From positions 48,501 to 112,500 of the forward strand of contig NZ_KB905470.1 in assembly GCF_000381365.1 (NCBI RefSeq): 64,000 nt of DNA, written 5' to 3'. A program made the translations under genes and the position numbers. Shown here one piece after another: positions 53,577 to 61,984 of the stretch (position 1 is the stretch's first letter; each line of letters starts with the position of its first letter). This stretch comes from Bacteroides salyersiae WAL 10018 = DSM 18765 = JCM 12988 (GTDB lineage: Bacteria; Bacteroidota; Bacteroidia; Bacteroidales; Bacteroidaceae). The notes beneath the pieces are model-generated. The model worked only from the letters and a program-made list of their open reading frames with translations. It did not search any database and was not told the origin of the DNA.

Positions 53577-54425
53577 TTAATCCAATAAAGATACCTTAAC
53601 AATCTTCACATCCTCTTCGGGGCGGTCGCTACGGTCTGTTTTCACATTCTGGATCTTATCTACGATATCCATGCCCTCGACTACTTCGCCAAACACCGTA
53701 TATTCCCCATCCAGATGCGGAGTACCGCCTACAGTGGTATAAGCCTCCACCTGCTCTTTCGTGAAATGGAAATCCGGCCCTTTGGCAGCCTCTTCCTGAG
53801 CCTGTGCAAACAACTTCTCCTGCAAGTCATACAATCCGTCTTCATCATTCGCCTTACGCATCTTATAAATTTCCTTCATATGTTTCTGCGCCAACGAATT
53901 AAAAATTGTAGTCAATTTGTTTTCATTCATCTGCTGCTCCATACCGATCAGCGTAGAGTCATTGAAAACCTTTCCGGTGACAATGTAAAACTGACAACCC
54001 GATGACTCCTTATTCGGATTCACATTATCGCCTTGGCGGGCAGCCGATAAAGCACCTTTCTTATGAAAGTATTTCGGATAGACAATTTCGGCAGGAATGG
54101 TATACCCCACGTCACCGGTTCCTAACATCTTACCTTTCGGAGCATTCTTAGATTCCGGATCTCCCGCCTGCACCATGAAATCCTTTATCACACGGTGAAA
54201 CAAAGTACCGTTATATGTACCTTCTTTGGCCAGTTTGATAAAGTTATCCCGATGTTTCGGAGTTTCATTATAAAGTTTTACTTTAATATCCCCAAGAGTC
54301 GTTTCGATTTTCAACATTGTTTCTTTCTGATTTTCCATATCTGAGTTATTCTTTTGTCCTGGTTTACAAGAGGCTATCGCTCCGACTACCAAAACAGTTA
54401 ATAATATCACTAAATTCCTTTTCAT
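53577..54425 (-). CDS. Cyclophilin-type peptidyl-prolyl isomerase, lipoprotein
   Basis: This 282-residue protein has a lipoprotein signal (LVVGAIASC) and a cyclophilin domain: YNGTLFHRVIKDFMVQAGDP, GALSAAR, and FGEVVEGMDIVDKI. An insertion of about 60 residues after residue 175 (QQMNENKLTTIFNSLAQKHM) is helical and typical for the Bacteroides form. It assists folding of exported proteins by turning proline bonds. Divergent from the response regulator gene, with a -7-like box on the minus strand (TATATTTG, 54,458-54,451). Confidence 0.9.
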   Translation of the reverse strand: MKRNLVILLTVLVVGAIASCKPGQKNNSDMENQKETMLKIETTLGDIKVKLYNETPKHRDNFIKLAKEGTYNGTLFHRVIKDFMVQAGDPESKNAPKGKMLGTGDVGYTIPAEIVYPKYFHKKGALSAARQGDNVNPNKESSGCQFYIVTGKVFNDSTLIGMEQQMNENKLTTIFNSLAQKHMKEIYKMRKANDEDGLYDLQEKLFAQAQEEAAKGPDFHFTKEQVEAYTTVGGTPHLDGEYTVFGEVVEGMDIVDKIQNVKTDRSDRPEEDVKIVKVSLLD

Positions 54426-54479
54426 AACACTTTCATTTAATTTAAGTTTGCAAATATACGATTTTCGTCTAAAACCTCT

Positions 54480-54487
54480 TACCTTTG
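54480..54487 (+). promoter_or_regulatory. Probable promoter -7 box of the response regulator
   Basis: TACCTTTG lies 11 bp before the ATG at 54,499. The -33 region (TACG) is poor. If used, the message starts only a few bases before that ATG, or about 20 before the one at 54,517. Confidence 0.4.
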
Positions 54488-54498
54488 TAACCTACAAA

Positions 54499-55896
54499 AT
54501 GGCTAAAGCTGATATCATGAGATCCATATTAATAGTTGAAGATGATATAACTTTCGGCATGATGCTGAAAACATGGTTAGGAAAAAAAGGATTTGAAGTA
54601 ACTTCGGTTAGTAACATTGCCCGTGCAAAAAAGCATATCGAAGTTCAAACACCCGATCTTATCCTTTCCGATCTCCGTCTGCCCGATCAGGACGGCATCC
54701 ATCTGCTGATGTGGATGAACGAACAAGACTTGGATATCCCTTTGATCATTATGACAGGATATGCAGATATACAAACGGCCGTACAAGCTATCAAGTTAGG
54801 TGCCCGAGACTATATAGCCAAACCGGTAAATCCCGATGAACTCCTCAAAAAAATGTCGGAAGCGTTGGAAGATAAGGAAGAAGATGCTCACGTTTCGGGT
54901 AAAGCTACGTCCGACAAGACTACAACCGGCTCCAAAGGCAAAACATCGAGTTCTAAAACAGAAGCACACGCCTATCTGGAAGGTGAAAGTGATGCAGCCA
55001 AGCAATTATATAATTACGTAGGTTTGGTTGCCCCTACCAATATGTCCGTACTCATTAACGGTGCCAGTGGCACAGGGAAAGAATACGTTGCCCATCGCAT
55101 TCACCAACTGAGCAAACGGGCAGGCAAACCATTTATCGCAATAGATTGCGGTTCCATTCCCAAAGAGTTGGCCGCCTCTGAATTTTTCGGTCATGTCAAA
55201 GGTTCGTTCACCGGCGCACTGACCGATAAGACAGGAGCATTTGTTGCAGCCAACGGAGGTACCATCTTTCTCGATGAGATAGGAAATCTGAGTTATGAAG
55301 TACAAATACAATTACTTCGCGCCCTGCAAGAGCGTAAAATACGGCCGGTAGGTTCCAATCTGGAAATCACCGTTGACATACGCCTTGTCTCTGCCACCAA
55401 TGAAAATCTGGAACAAGCCATCGAAAAAGGTACATTCCGCGAAGATCTATACCATCGTATCAATGAATTCACGTTGAGAATGCCAACCTTGAAAGAACGG
55501 AGAGAAGACATCCTCTTATTTGCCAATTTCTTTTTAGACCAAGCCAACAAGGAACTGGATAAACAATTAATCGGTTTTGATGCCAAAGCATCACAAGCAC
55601 TGCTCGACTATCATTGGCCGGGCAATTTACGCCAGATGAAGAACATCGTTAAACGGGCTACACTACTTGCACAAGGCAGTCTCATCACCCCCATGGAATT
55701 AGGAACAGAAATACTTGAAACTCCCATTTCCTATCATAGTTCCAATATCGCCTTGAAAGACGAAGAAACGGAAAAGCAACATATCCTTGAAGCGTTGAGA
55801 CAAACCGGAAACAACAAAAGCCGCGCTGCACAATTGCTGAATATCGATAGAAAAACACTATACAATAAACTGAAATTATACGGAATAGAATTATAA
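54499..55896 (+). CDS. Sigma-54-dependent response regulator, RteB-like
   Basis: An NtrC-type regulator of about 465 residues. Start at 54,499 (MAKADIM) or 54,517 (MRSILIVEDD). The receiver has Asp58 (LILSDLRLPDQDG). A charged Ser/Thr-rich linker follows, then the AAA+ domain (GASGTGKE, GSFTGA loop, GTIFLDEIGNL) and a Fis-type helix-turn-helix (RAAQLLNIDRKTLYNKL). It is strikingly like RteB, including SKRAGKPF, IDCGSIPKELA and FFGHVKGSFTGA. It lies 4 kb from the RteA-like kinase, probably its partner. A sigma-54 promoter follows its 3' end. Confidence 0.92.
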   Translation: MAKADIMRSILIVEDDITFGMMLKTWLGKKGFEVTSVSNIARAKKHIEVQTPDLILSDLRLPDQDGIHLLMWMNEQDLDIPLIIMTGYADIQTAVQAIKLGARDYIAKPVNPDELLKKMSEALEDKEEDAHVSGKATSDKTTTGSKGKTSSSKTEAHAYLEGESDAAKQLYNYVGLVAPTNMSVLINGASGTGKEYVAHRIHQLSKRAGKPFIAIDCGSIPKELAASEFFGHVKGSFTGALTDKTGAFVAANGGTIFLDEIGNLSYEVQIQLLRALQERKIRPVGSNLEITVDIRLVSATNENLEQAIEKGTFREDLYHRINEFTLRMPTLKERREDILLFANFFLDQANKELDKQLIGFDAKASQALLDYHWPGNLRQMKNIVKRATLLAQGSLITPMELGTEILETPISYHSSNIALKDEETEKQHILEALRQTGNNKSRAAQLLNIDRKTLYNKLKLYGIEL

Positions 55897-56103
55897 CACT
55901 GTCTCAAGCCGCCAATATACAATATTGGTTATCCCCAAACGGAAGGTGACTTATCTTCATTATACGCCCCTTTTTACGGCCTGCTCATATTTCTTCTGAA
56001 TATCCCTACTGTATTACTCCTGTCCGGTACAAACATAAAAAAAATGTCCGACTCACACCTATCGTCTCTTGTTCTTATATTCAAGCTACACACCCATATA
56101 CCT

Positions 56104-56122
56104 GTGTGGAATAATTCCACAC
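56104..56122. promoter_or_regulatory. Palindromic upstream site for a sigma-54 activator
   Basis: GTGTGGAATAATTCCACAC is a palindrome with one central mismatch, centred about 130 bp before the predicted start site. That is the usual distance for enhancer sites. A further TTCCACA half-site occurs near 56,150. Such a site fits binding of the regulator encoded just upstream. Confidence 0.55.
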
Positions 56123-56218
56123 CATCACTCTACATCTTCTACACATTTCCACAATCACCCTAACACAACAGGCAAAAGTTCCCACTGTTAATCAATACCT
56201 TACATATTCAATTTTGTT

Positions 56219-56235
56219 TTGGCACGTTCTTTGAT
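56219..56235 (+). promoter_or_regulatory. Near-consensus sigma-54 promoter
   Basis: TTGGCACG, 4 bp, TTGAT matches the sigma-54 consensus except for A in place of C in TTGC. The GG and the GA are 12 bp apart, as required. The predicted start near 56,245 is about 55 bp before the first small secreted protein gene. Confidence 0.65.
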
Positions 56236-56300
56236 CCTATTCTAACATCAGCGTCAGCAGTAATGCCCAACAATGCGATAAATCAAAAAAACATATAATC

Positions 56301-56522
56301 ATGAGAAAATTAGTAGTAGCAATGTTTATGTTTGTTTGTGGTGGTTCAGCCTTTGCAATGGCCCAGGATCCTGTTAAGCCCCAACCTGCAACTGAAAAAA
56401 CAGAAAGCACAGAGGAAACAACAACTTCTGAGCCTGCAAAGGAAGAACCTAAAACCAAAGAGCCCAAGGCAGATGCCTCAACCCAAGAAGCTCCGCCAAC
56501 AGAAACTCCTGCTGCTGAATAA
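56301..56522 (+). CDS. Small secreted low-complexity protein, copy 1
   Basis: A 73-residue protein with a signal peptide (VAMFMFVCGGSAFAMAQ) and a short mature part made of Pro, Thr, Glu, Lys and Ala (DPVKPQPATEKTESTEETTT). It has no fold I can name. It is closely repeated by the next gene. The sigma-54 promoter upstream and the activator gene before it suggest induction by the RteB-like regulator. Confidence 0.7.
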   Translation: MRKLVVAMFMFVCGGSAFAMAQDPVKPQPATEKTESTEETTTSEPAKEEPKTKEPKADASTQEAPPTETPAAE

Positions 56523-56594
56523 GATATAAAACCTGTCTACCTTAACCAGAGAGAATTGAAATCTATTGTTTATTATTTTAAAGCAAATGAAATT

Positions 56595-56831
56595 ATGAAA
56601 AAGTTAGTATTAGTAGTAGCAATGTTTATGTTTGTTTGTGGTGGTGCAACCTTTGCAATGGCTCAGGATCCTGTTAAGACTCAGCCTGCAACTGAAAAAA
56701 CAGAAAGCACAGAGAAAACAACAACTTCTGAGCCTGCAAAGGAAGAACCGAAAGCTGAAAAACCGGCACAAAATGCCCCGGCTAATGATGCTCCCGCTTC
56801 AACAAAAACTCCTGCTCAGTCTGCCGAATAA
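56595..56831 (+). CDS. Small secreted low-complexity protein, copy 2
   Basis: The ATG at 56,595 (MKKLVLVVAMF) gives 78 residues; upstream in-frame residues are not signal-peptide-like. The sequence is a near-copy of the previous gene: the same leader, then DPVKTQPATEKTESTEKTTTSEP, with divergence only near the end. The DNA of the first 60 codons is almost identical, so the duplication is recent or kept alike by conversion. The mature function is unknown. Confidence 0.7.
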   Translation: MKKLVLVVAMFMFVCGGATFAMAQDPVKTQPATEKTESTEKTTTSEPAKEEPKAEKPAQNAPANDAPASTKTPAQSAE

Positions 56832-56850
56832 GAGTAAGCATACTATCCTA

Positions 56851-56892
56851 AAAAGCCATCCCCACTTATGTCTATTCAAGGGATGGCTTTTT
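56851..56892. terminator. Bidirectional terminator
   Basis: AAAAGCCATCC (56851-56861) pairs with GGATGGCTTTTT (56881-56892). It closes the small-protein transcript and the convergent fabG-rluA unit. Confidence 0.85.
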
Positions 56893-56906
56893 CGTTATAC
56901 TCTGTT

Positions 56907-57578
56907 TCAAAATATCTCGAACCCGTTCCACAAATTTCCTATCGGAACAGGTGCATCCAATTCTATCACTTCTTTGGATACCGGATGAATGAAACGCACA
57001 CGACGTGCATGCAGACAGATACTGCCATCCGGATTGGAACGGGGAAAACCATATTTCAAATCTCCCTTAATAGGGCATCCCATTTTAGCCAACTGGCAAC
57101 GTATCTGATGGTGACGGCCGGTTTTAAGATCGACCTCTAAAAGATAATAATTTTGCGAACGCCCGATGAGACGATAATACAAAATGGCTTTTTTGCTGCC
57201 GGGTACTTCCTTTTCATAGGCATAACTCTTATTCTGCTTTTCGTTACGCACTAGAAAATGCACCAATTCACCTTCAGGTTCTTTGGGTATCTCTTTCACA
57301 ATCGCCCAATAAGTTTTCTTCACCTCACTGTTTTTGAACATCTCGTTCAAGCGGGACAAAGCTTTACTGGTCTTTGCCAAAATAACAAGACCGCTTACGG
57401 GGCGGTCCAGCCGGTGAGTTACACCGATGAAGACATTACCAGGTTTCGCATACTTCTCCTTTATATACTGTTTCACAGTTTCGGAAAGAGGCGTATCCCC
57501 CGTTTTATCCCCCTGAACAATCTCGGAAGCGGTCTTATTGATTACAATTATATGATTGTCTTCGTATATGACGGTCAT
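56907..57578 (-). CDS. RluA-family pseudouridine synthase
   Basis: A 223-residue RNA pseudouridine synthase without an S4 domain. The catalytic Asp lies in VTHRLDRPVSGLVILAKT. Later segments LLEVDLKTGRHHQIRCQLA and CLHARRVRFIHP are typical of RluA/RluD enzymes. The target uridine (23S rRNA or tRNA) cannot be told. It follows fabG after 12 bp, so both are probably in one operon. Confidence 0.9.
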   Translation of the reverse strand: MTVIYEDNHIIVINKTASEIVQGDKTGDTPLSETVKQYIKEKYAKPGNVFIGVTHRLDRPVSGLVILAKTSKALSRLNEMFKNSEVKKTYWAIVKEIPKEPEGELVHFLVRNEKQNKSYAYEKEVPGSKKAILYYRLIGRSQNYYLLEVDLKTGRHHQIRCQLAKMGCPIKGDLKYGFPRSNPDGSICLHARRVRFIHPVSKEVIELDAPVPIGNLWNGFEIF

Positions 57579-57589
57579 GGGAGGTGTTC

Positions 57590-58336
57590 CTACATATTCA
57601 TACCACCATCTACCTGAATCACCTGACCAGATACATAAGCAGACATATCAGAAGCCAGGAATGTTGCAACATCAGCAACGTCTTCGGGTGTTCCTCCACG
57701 ACGCAAAGGTATTTTCTTCGCCCATTCCGTTTTTACTTCTTCGGACAAAGCAGCAGTCATATCCGTAATGATGAAGCCCGGAGCAATAGCATTGGCACGA
57801 ATTCCACGAGAACCCAACTCCTGCGCAATGGACTTAGCCAAACCAATCATACCAGCCTTCGAAGCTGAATAATTAGCCTGTCCGGCATTTCCGTGAACAC
57901 CTACCACAGAAGCCATATTAATGATGCTTCCGGCTTTCTGGCGCATCATGATCGGTGTACAAGCGTGAATAAAATTGAAAGCAGATTTCAGATTCACATT
58001 GATCACCATATCCCATTGCTGTTCACTCATACGCATCATCAGCCCGTCACGCGTGATACCGGCATTATTTACCAATATATCAATACGACCAAAATCTTTA
58101 TGGATTTCTGCTACTACCTTTTCGGTATCTTCAAAATTGGCTGCATTCGAAGCATATCCCTTAGCTTTTACGCCCATTGCTTCTATTTCTTTAGCTGTAT
58201 TTTCCGCATTTTCGTCAATCACGAGGTCAGTGAATGCAATGTTAGCTCCTTCTGAAGCGAATTTTAAAGCGATAGCCTTGCCAATACCGCGAGCGGCACC
58301 AGTCACAATAGCTGTCTTTCCATCTAATAATCCCAT
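57590..58336 (-). CDS. fabG: 3-oxoacyl-ACP reductase (FabG)
   Basis: A 248-residue short-chain dehydrogenase: NADPH-binding TGAARGIGKAIAL near the start, catalytic Ser-Tyr-Lys (INMASVVGVHGN ... YSASKAG), and NNAGITRDGLMMRM as in FabG. It reduces 3-oxoacyl-ACP in fatty-acid elongation. It lies between a tetR-type gene and the RluA-type gene, the same order in one direction. Confidence 0.92.
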   Translation of the reverse strand: MGLLDGKTAIVTGAARGIGKAIALKFASEGANIAFTDLVIDENAENTAKEIEAMGVKAKGYASNAANFEDTEKVVAEIHKDFGRIDILVNNAGITRDGLMMRMSEQQWDMVINVNLKSAFNFIHACTPIMMRQKAGSIINMASVVGVHGNAGQANYSASKAGMIGLAKSIAQELGSRGIRANAIAPGFIITDMTAALSEEVKTEWAKKIPLRRGGTPEDVADVATFLASDMSAYVSGQVIQVDGGMNM

Positions 58337-58353
58337 ACTAAAATTGATTTTAA

Positions 58354-58944
58354 TTAAATTTCTGTTCTATGAAGTGCGCCAAATACAATATTGGCGACAT
58401 ATCTTTTCCGGGTTTCCATATCCAGATTGGCTCCTATATGACCGCGAATATAAGGAACTTCTATACCCTTCACACAATAATGCACCAATGAGGCTGTCAT
58501 ATCCACATCGTCAATACAGAACACCCCCTTGTCTTTTCCTTCCTGCAACACTCCCTTAAAAAGTACCATCTCCTTGGCATCAAACTTTTTACGGACTTTC
58601 TCAACTCTCCATATATCGCGGAAAAAATTTGCACGCAAGGTACCATTACGATATACTACCTCTTTCACTGCATCCAGACGTGTATAAATCATCTCAATAA
58701 TCTTTTTATCCGGTGAAATGTCCTTATCCGCCACCCGCTTCATCATGTCCGAAAGTATATCCAATTCTGACTCAACGACCGCCAAATAGATCTCATCCTT
58801 GCTTTTGAAATAGGTATAGAGAGTTCTCCTACCTTTTTTGGAAGCGAGGGCAATATCATTCATTGTGGTATTCTCCACTCCCATCTTTGCAAACAACTGA
58901 CGGGCGACATCTACTAATCTGGCTTTTGTTTTTGATACGGTCAT
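58354..58944 (-). CDS. TetR-family transcriptional regulator
   Basis: A 196-residue regulator. The N-terminal helix-turn-helix reads ARQLFAKMGVENTTMNDIALASKKGRRTLYTYFKSK, a standard TetR DNA-binding domain; the C-terminal part is a helical ligand and dimer domain. It lies 17 bp upstream of fabG, so it may control fatty-acid synthesis, as known for FabT- or FadR-like systems. The ligand is unknown. Confidence 0.88.
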   Translation of the reverse strand: MTVSKTKARLVDVARQLFAKMGVENTTMNDIALASKKGRRTLYTYFKSKDEIYLAVVESELDILSDMMKRVADKDISPDKKIIEMIYTRLDAVKEVVYRNGTLRANFFRDIWRVEKVRKKFDAKEMVLFKGVLQEGKDKGVFCIDDVDMTASLVHYCVKGIEVPYIRGHIGANLDMETRKRYVANIVFGALHRTEI

Positions 58945-59136
58945 AGGTTATAAATTGCACATTGCTGAATAATTTGAGCAAAAGTAATTCTTTTCTTTCT
59001 ACCACACAAGAAAAATACGAGATTATTAACAATTGTATATTAATATATGCGAATAAAAATATTCTATTATACCTTATTCATTATCAATACAATAAAGTAT
59101 CATCGATCTTTTTTTAGAAAAATAATCAAGAAATAA

Positions 59137-59167
59137 TTTGCTTATTAAATCAAAAGCTGTACCTTTG
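59137..59167 (+). promoter_or_regulatory. Promoter of the initiator tRNA
   Basis: TTTG (59,137-59,140), 19 bp, TACCTTTG (59,160-59,167) matches the Bacteroides consensus exactly. Transcription begins a few bases before the tRNA. Confidence 0.85.
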
Positions 59168-59181
59168 CACTCACAAAACAT

Positions 59182-59254
<73 letters not shown>

Positions 59255-59261
59255 CAACATA

Positions 59262-59302
59262 CGGAATAATTAATTGATTTACAATTAATTATTCCGTTTT
59301 TT
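59262..59302 (+). terminator. Terminator after the tRNA
   Basis: CGGAATAATTAATTG (59,262-59,276) pairs perfectly with CAATTAATTATTCCG (59,282-59,296) and is followed by six T. Confidence 0.9.
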
Positions 59303-59377
59303 CGTTTTGTACTGGGACAAAAACGGGACAAAACAAATCTATTTGTAATTCGAGTATTAACGGCTTAATCTGAAAAT

Positions 59378-59408
59378 TTTGGGTATTTGGTTAAAATGCC
59401 TACTTTTG
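59378..59408 (+). promoter_or_regulatory. Orphan Bacteroides-type promoter
   Basis: TTTG (59,378-59,381), 19 bp, TACTTTTG (59,401-59,408) is an exact consensus match. No credible gene follows on the plus strand before the convergent TPR gene at 59,578. Confidence 0.7.
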
Positions 59409-59577
59409 TATTATGGTCTCCTTTTTGAATCTGAACCCAACCTATCATTGAACCATAGTAAGGACTTTTTTATACCTTTATTCGTGAAACTCTCCCTCTA
59501 CAGAAGCGGATATACTAAAAGAGAGGAGCTAAGATCACTCTCCACTCCTCCCACACGACAAACAACTAAAATTATTA
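59409..59577 (+). ncRNA. Possible small RNA behind the orphan promoter
   Basis: About 165 nt from the predicted start to the end of the TPR gene. The open frame here (68 residues from 59,379) would begin before the promoter and looks random. CTCTCC-type and GAGAGGAG-type blocks (around 59,490-59,560) can pair. Evidence is limited to the promoter and the lack of a gene. Confidence 0.3.
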
Positions 59578-61011
59578 CTATTTGATGCCATCCAATGCTC
59601 TTTTGGCAGTAGCATTAGCGGGGTCTATAGCCAGAATTTTGTTCCAGTATTCTTTGGATTCGGGCAGCTTGTTGGCCACCAGATAATAATAGCCCAAATA
59701 ACTGTAACATTCAACAAGTGCGGAATTATAACGGGGATCATTCTTGTTCACCAATAATGCAGCCACCTCTTCATAATAAGGTTTGGCAAGTCCCTGTGTC
59801 GTTTCCGGATCCAGTGCAGAGTTGGCACGCGCACGCCAGAAGTTACCTAAATAACTATCTGGAGCCGCTTGTGCAATCACCGCAAAAACCGAATCGGCTG
59901 AAACAAGTGCCGCTTTCCGCTCATCAAGGCTGACAGTCAGCGTATCGCTTTGTGTCCCTTTCCCATAATAAAGTTTACCTATCTGAAATTGTAGATCAGC
60001 AGTCTGCTCGTCAGCAGGTAAGGCCTCATAATATTTCTGATAGGCAACAATTGCATCCGTGTAATCATTCTTTTGCTCATAAGCATTAGAAATTTCACGC
60101 CATAACTCTGTTTTGGACGTATCCAGTTCAATCGCTTTCTGGTATTGCATGACAGCTTCATCATATTTCTTCAAAGCATTGAGCAGATGTCCGTAATACA
60201 TATAATCCAAGTAGGAATAATCGGCTTTATCTGCAGCATTGAAAAAAGCGTCAGCTGCTTTTTGTGCATCATCGTAACGTTTCATATCCGTATAATTGTA
60301 CATTGCCAAGCGGTTGAAAGCAGCATGACGCGCATTACGCTTTAAACCCAAGTTGGCAACTTCAAGAGATTTCTCAAAATCATGATTCAAGAAAAGAGCA
60401 AAAGCATATTTCACCAAATCATCTTCAGTAGTTTCAGACGAATGGATAAAACGGGCATATGCCTCGGATGCTTTATCAAAACGGTTATTCATATAATATA
60501 CTTCAGCCAGTTTCTTGTCTGCAAGTACACTGGATGGAACCACCGACTTCAACTGTTCCAATTTTTCAATAGCCTGTTGCGGATTGGCTCCTTTATAAAT
60601 ATCAGCCAGTTTCAAATATGCTTGTTCATTCTTCGAATCGAAATAAATGGCTTGTTCATACATTTGGCAGGCTTTACCAGCATCTTTTTGGACAATAGCA
60701 ATGTCACCTTCCAATACAGAAACAGCAGCAGATTTATTGTCCGCCTTTTTAGCCAAAGCCAAATATTCTTCAGCTTCAGATAGCTTTCCGGCATCGAGAA
60801 AAGCACGTGCAACGGCTACTACCAATTCCGGGTTCTTTTTATTCTTTCCTTTTAATAACTGCCCGGCTTCATCCGAAGCTTGTGCCGGATTAACCTGAAT
60901 AAGTTCTTTCATTTTGGCAAGCCCCGCTTGCCATTCAGCATTATCCGATTGCGCAAACAGCGAACCGGTTGCTATAAATGCCCCTGCTAAAAAGATTTGA
61001 AATCGTTTCAT
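59578..61011 (-). CDS. Exported TPR-repeat protein
   Basis: The ATG at 61,011 (MKRFQIFLAGAFIATGSLFAQ) gives 477 residues; a TTG three codons upstream is less likely. After the signal peptide come about ten tetratricopeptide-like repeats (AYLKLADIYKGANPQQAIEKL, DYMYYGHLLNALKKYDEAVMQYQKAI, YSYLGYYYLVANKLPESKEYW). It probably acts as a periplasmic scaffold of the TonB/ExbD system upstream, with which it forms an operon. Confidence 0.88.
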   Translation of the reverse strand: MKRFQIFLAGAFIATGSLFAQSDNAEWQAGLAKMKELIQVNPAQASDEAGQLLKGKNKKNPELVVAVARAFLDAGKLSEAEEYLALAKKADNKSAAVSVLEGDIAIVQKDAGKACQMYEQAIYFDSKNEQAYLKLADIYKGANPQQAIEKLEQLKSVVPSSVLADKKLAEVYYMNNRFDKASEAYARFIHSSETTEDDLVKYAFALFLNHDFEKSLEVANLGLKRNARHAAFNRLAMYNYTDMKRYDDAQKAADAFFNAADKADYSYLDYMYYGHLLNALKKYDEAVMQYQKAIELDTSKTELWREISNAYEQKNDYTDAIVAYQKYYEALPADEQTADLQFQIGKLYYGKGTQSDTLTVSLDERKAALVSADSVFAVIAQAAPDSYLGNFWRARANSALDPETTQGLAKPYYEEVAALLVNKNDPRYNSALVECYSYLGYYYLVANKLPESKEYWNKILAIDPANATAKRALDGIK

Positions 61012-61030
61012 TGTAATCAAATTTTAGTTA

Positions 61031-61978
61031 TTATTCGTCCTTTACATTCACTACGCGTACAGGTTGAGTGGCCGGAACCAGTCCGGATTTCAATATGATC
61101 CGTTGCCCTCTGTCGGAAGTTAAAAAAGAGGCAAATCCCCAGGGCAATGCATTACGGGGATCATTAAGTAAAACATAAATGGGTCGTGCCAATGGATAAT
61201 CACCATAATACAGATAAGCCTGATAGGGTTTATAACTATTCTCCGGTGTAGCCACATCTTCTGCACTGACAGCCATTACTCTAATTTCATTGCGAAAAGA
61301 CAAGTTGGTCGTATCACTCCGGTTTCCCAACCAATTGACTCCGATTACCCCAATCGCATCAGGAGTTTGAGCTACATAGTCAATCACTTGCTGATTGGTC
61401 CGTAAAGCTTTTACCTCTGTTGTAGAGAACGGTTTTCCTCCACAGATAGAATCGGTAGCAAAACGTACAGTACTTGAATTCCGATTATCAAATACTACTC
61501 GGATATCCTTCAATGAAGAACCCGGATATACTTCTTTCCAACTTTTCACTTCCCCTGTCAATATCCGGCGAATATCGCGCACACTAATCAGGGAGTCCGG
61601 ATTCTGACGATTCACAATCAACGCCAATCCGTCCGTCGCCAACTTTATCTCCCGCGGATAAAATTTACGGCTATGAAACGAATTCATTTCTTCCTCAGTC
61701 AATGTCCGCGTTGCAATGGCCAGACGCACACTGTCTTTAAGAAGCAGATTGATTGCTTCCACCTCTGTCGTATAGCGAGGAACAATTCCGGCTAAAGGGT
61801 AAACTCCCTCAAACACATCAATCTCCTCTTGGACGATAGGTTGGAAACTTTCATCAGCGGCAATTGCTATTACCCCTGATGTATACGTGTCAGTCAGTCC
61901 GTCTTTAGGTTTACGGTTACAAGCTGCCAATATCCCTAAAATGCATATACCGATTAGCCAAAATTGTTTCTTCATCAT
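61031..61978 (-). CDS. PstS-like substrate-binding lipoprotein
   Basis: A 315-residue protein with a lipobox (ILAAC) and a type II periplasmic binding fold (GVIAIAADESFQPIVQEEIDVFEG, VVFDNRNSSTVRF, VIGVNWLG). The phosphate-binding family (PstS) is the best fit, but no ABC permease genes are nearby; the neighbours are TonB and ExbD genes. It may feed a TonB-dependent receptor or regulate the system. It ends 20 bp before the TPR gene. Confidence 0.8.
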   Translation of the reverse strand: MMKKQFWLIGICILGILAACNRKPKDGLTDTYTSGVIAIAADESFQPIVQEEIDVFEGVYPLAGIVPRYTTEVEAINLLLKDSVRLAIATRTLTEEEMNSFHSRKFYPREIKLATDGLALIVNRQNPDSLISVRDIRRILTGEVKSWKEVYPGSSLKDIRVVFDNRNSSTVRFATDSICGGKPFSTTEVKALRTNQQVIDYVAQTPDAIGVIGVNWLGNRSDTTNLSFRNEIRVMAVSAEDVATPENSYKPYQAYLYYGDYPLARPIYVLLNDPRNALPWGFASFLTSDRGQRIILKSGLVPATQPVRVVNVKDE

Positions 61979-61984
61979 TTTATT

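Noticed and set aside
59297..59345. GGGACAAAA repeats after the initiator tRNA as the scar of an integrated element.
   Set aside because: Two short similar strings are not enough; no repeat of the tRNA 3' end was found nearby and no integrase is left.
59379..59585. A 68-residue plus-strand frame near the orphan promoter.
   Set aside because: It would begin before the predicted transcription start, overlaps the convergent gene, and its sequence looks random.
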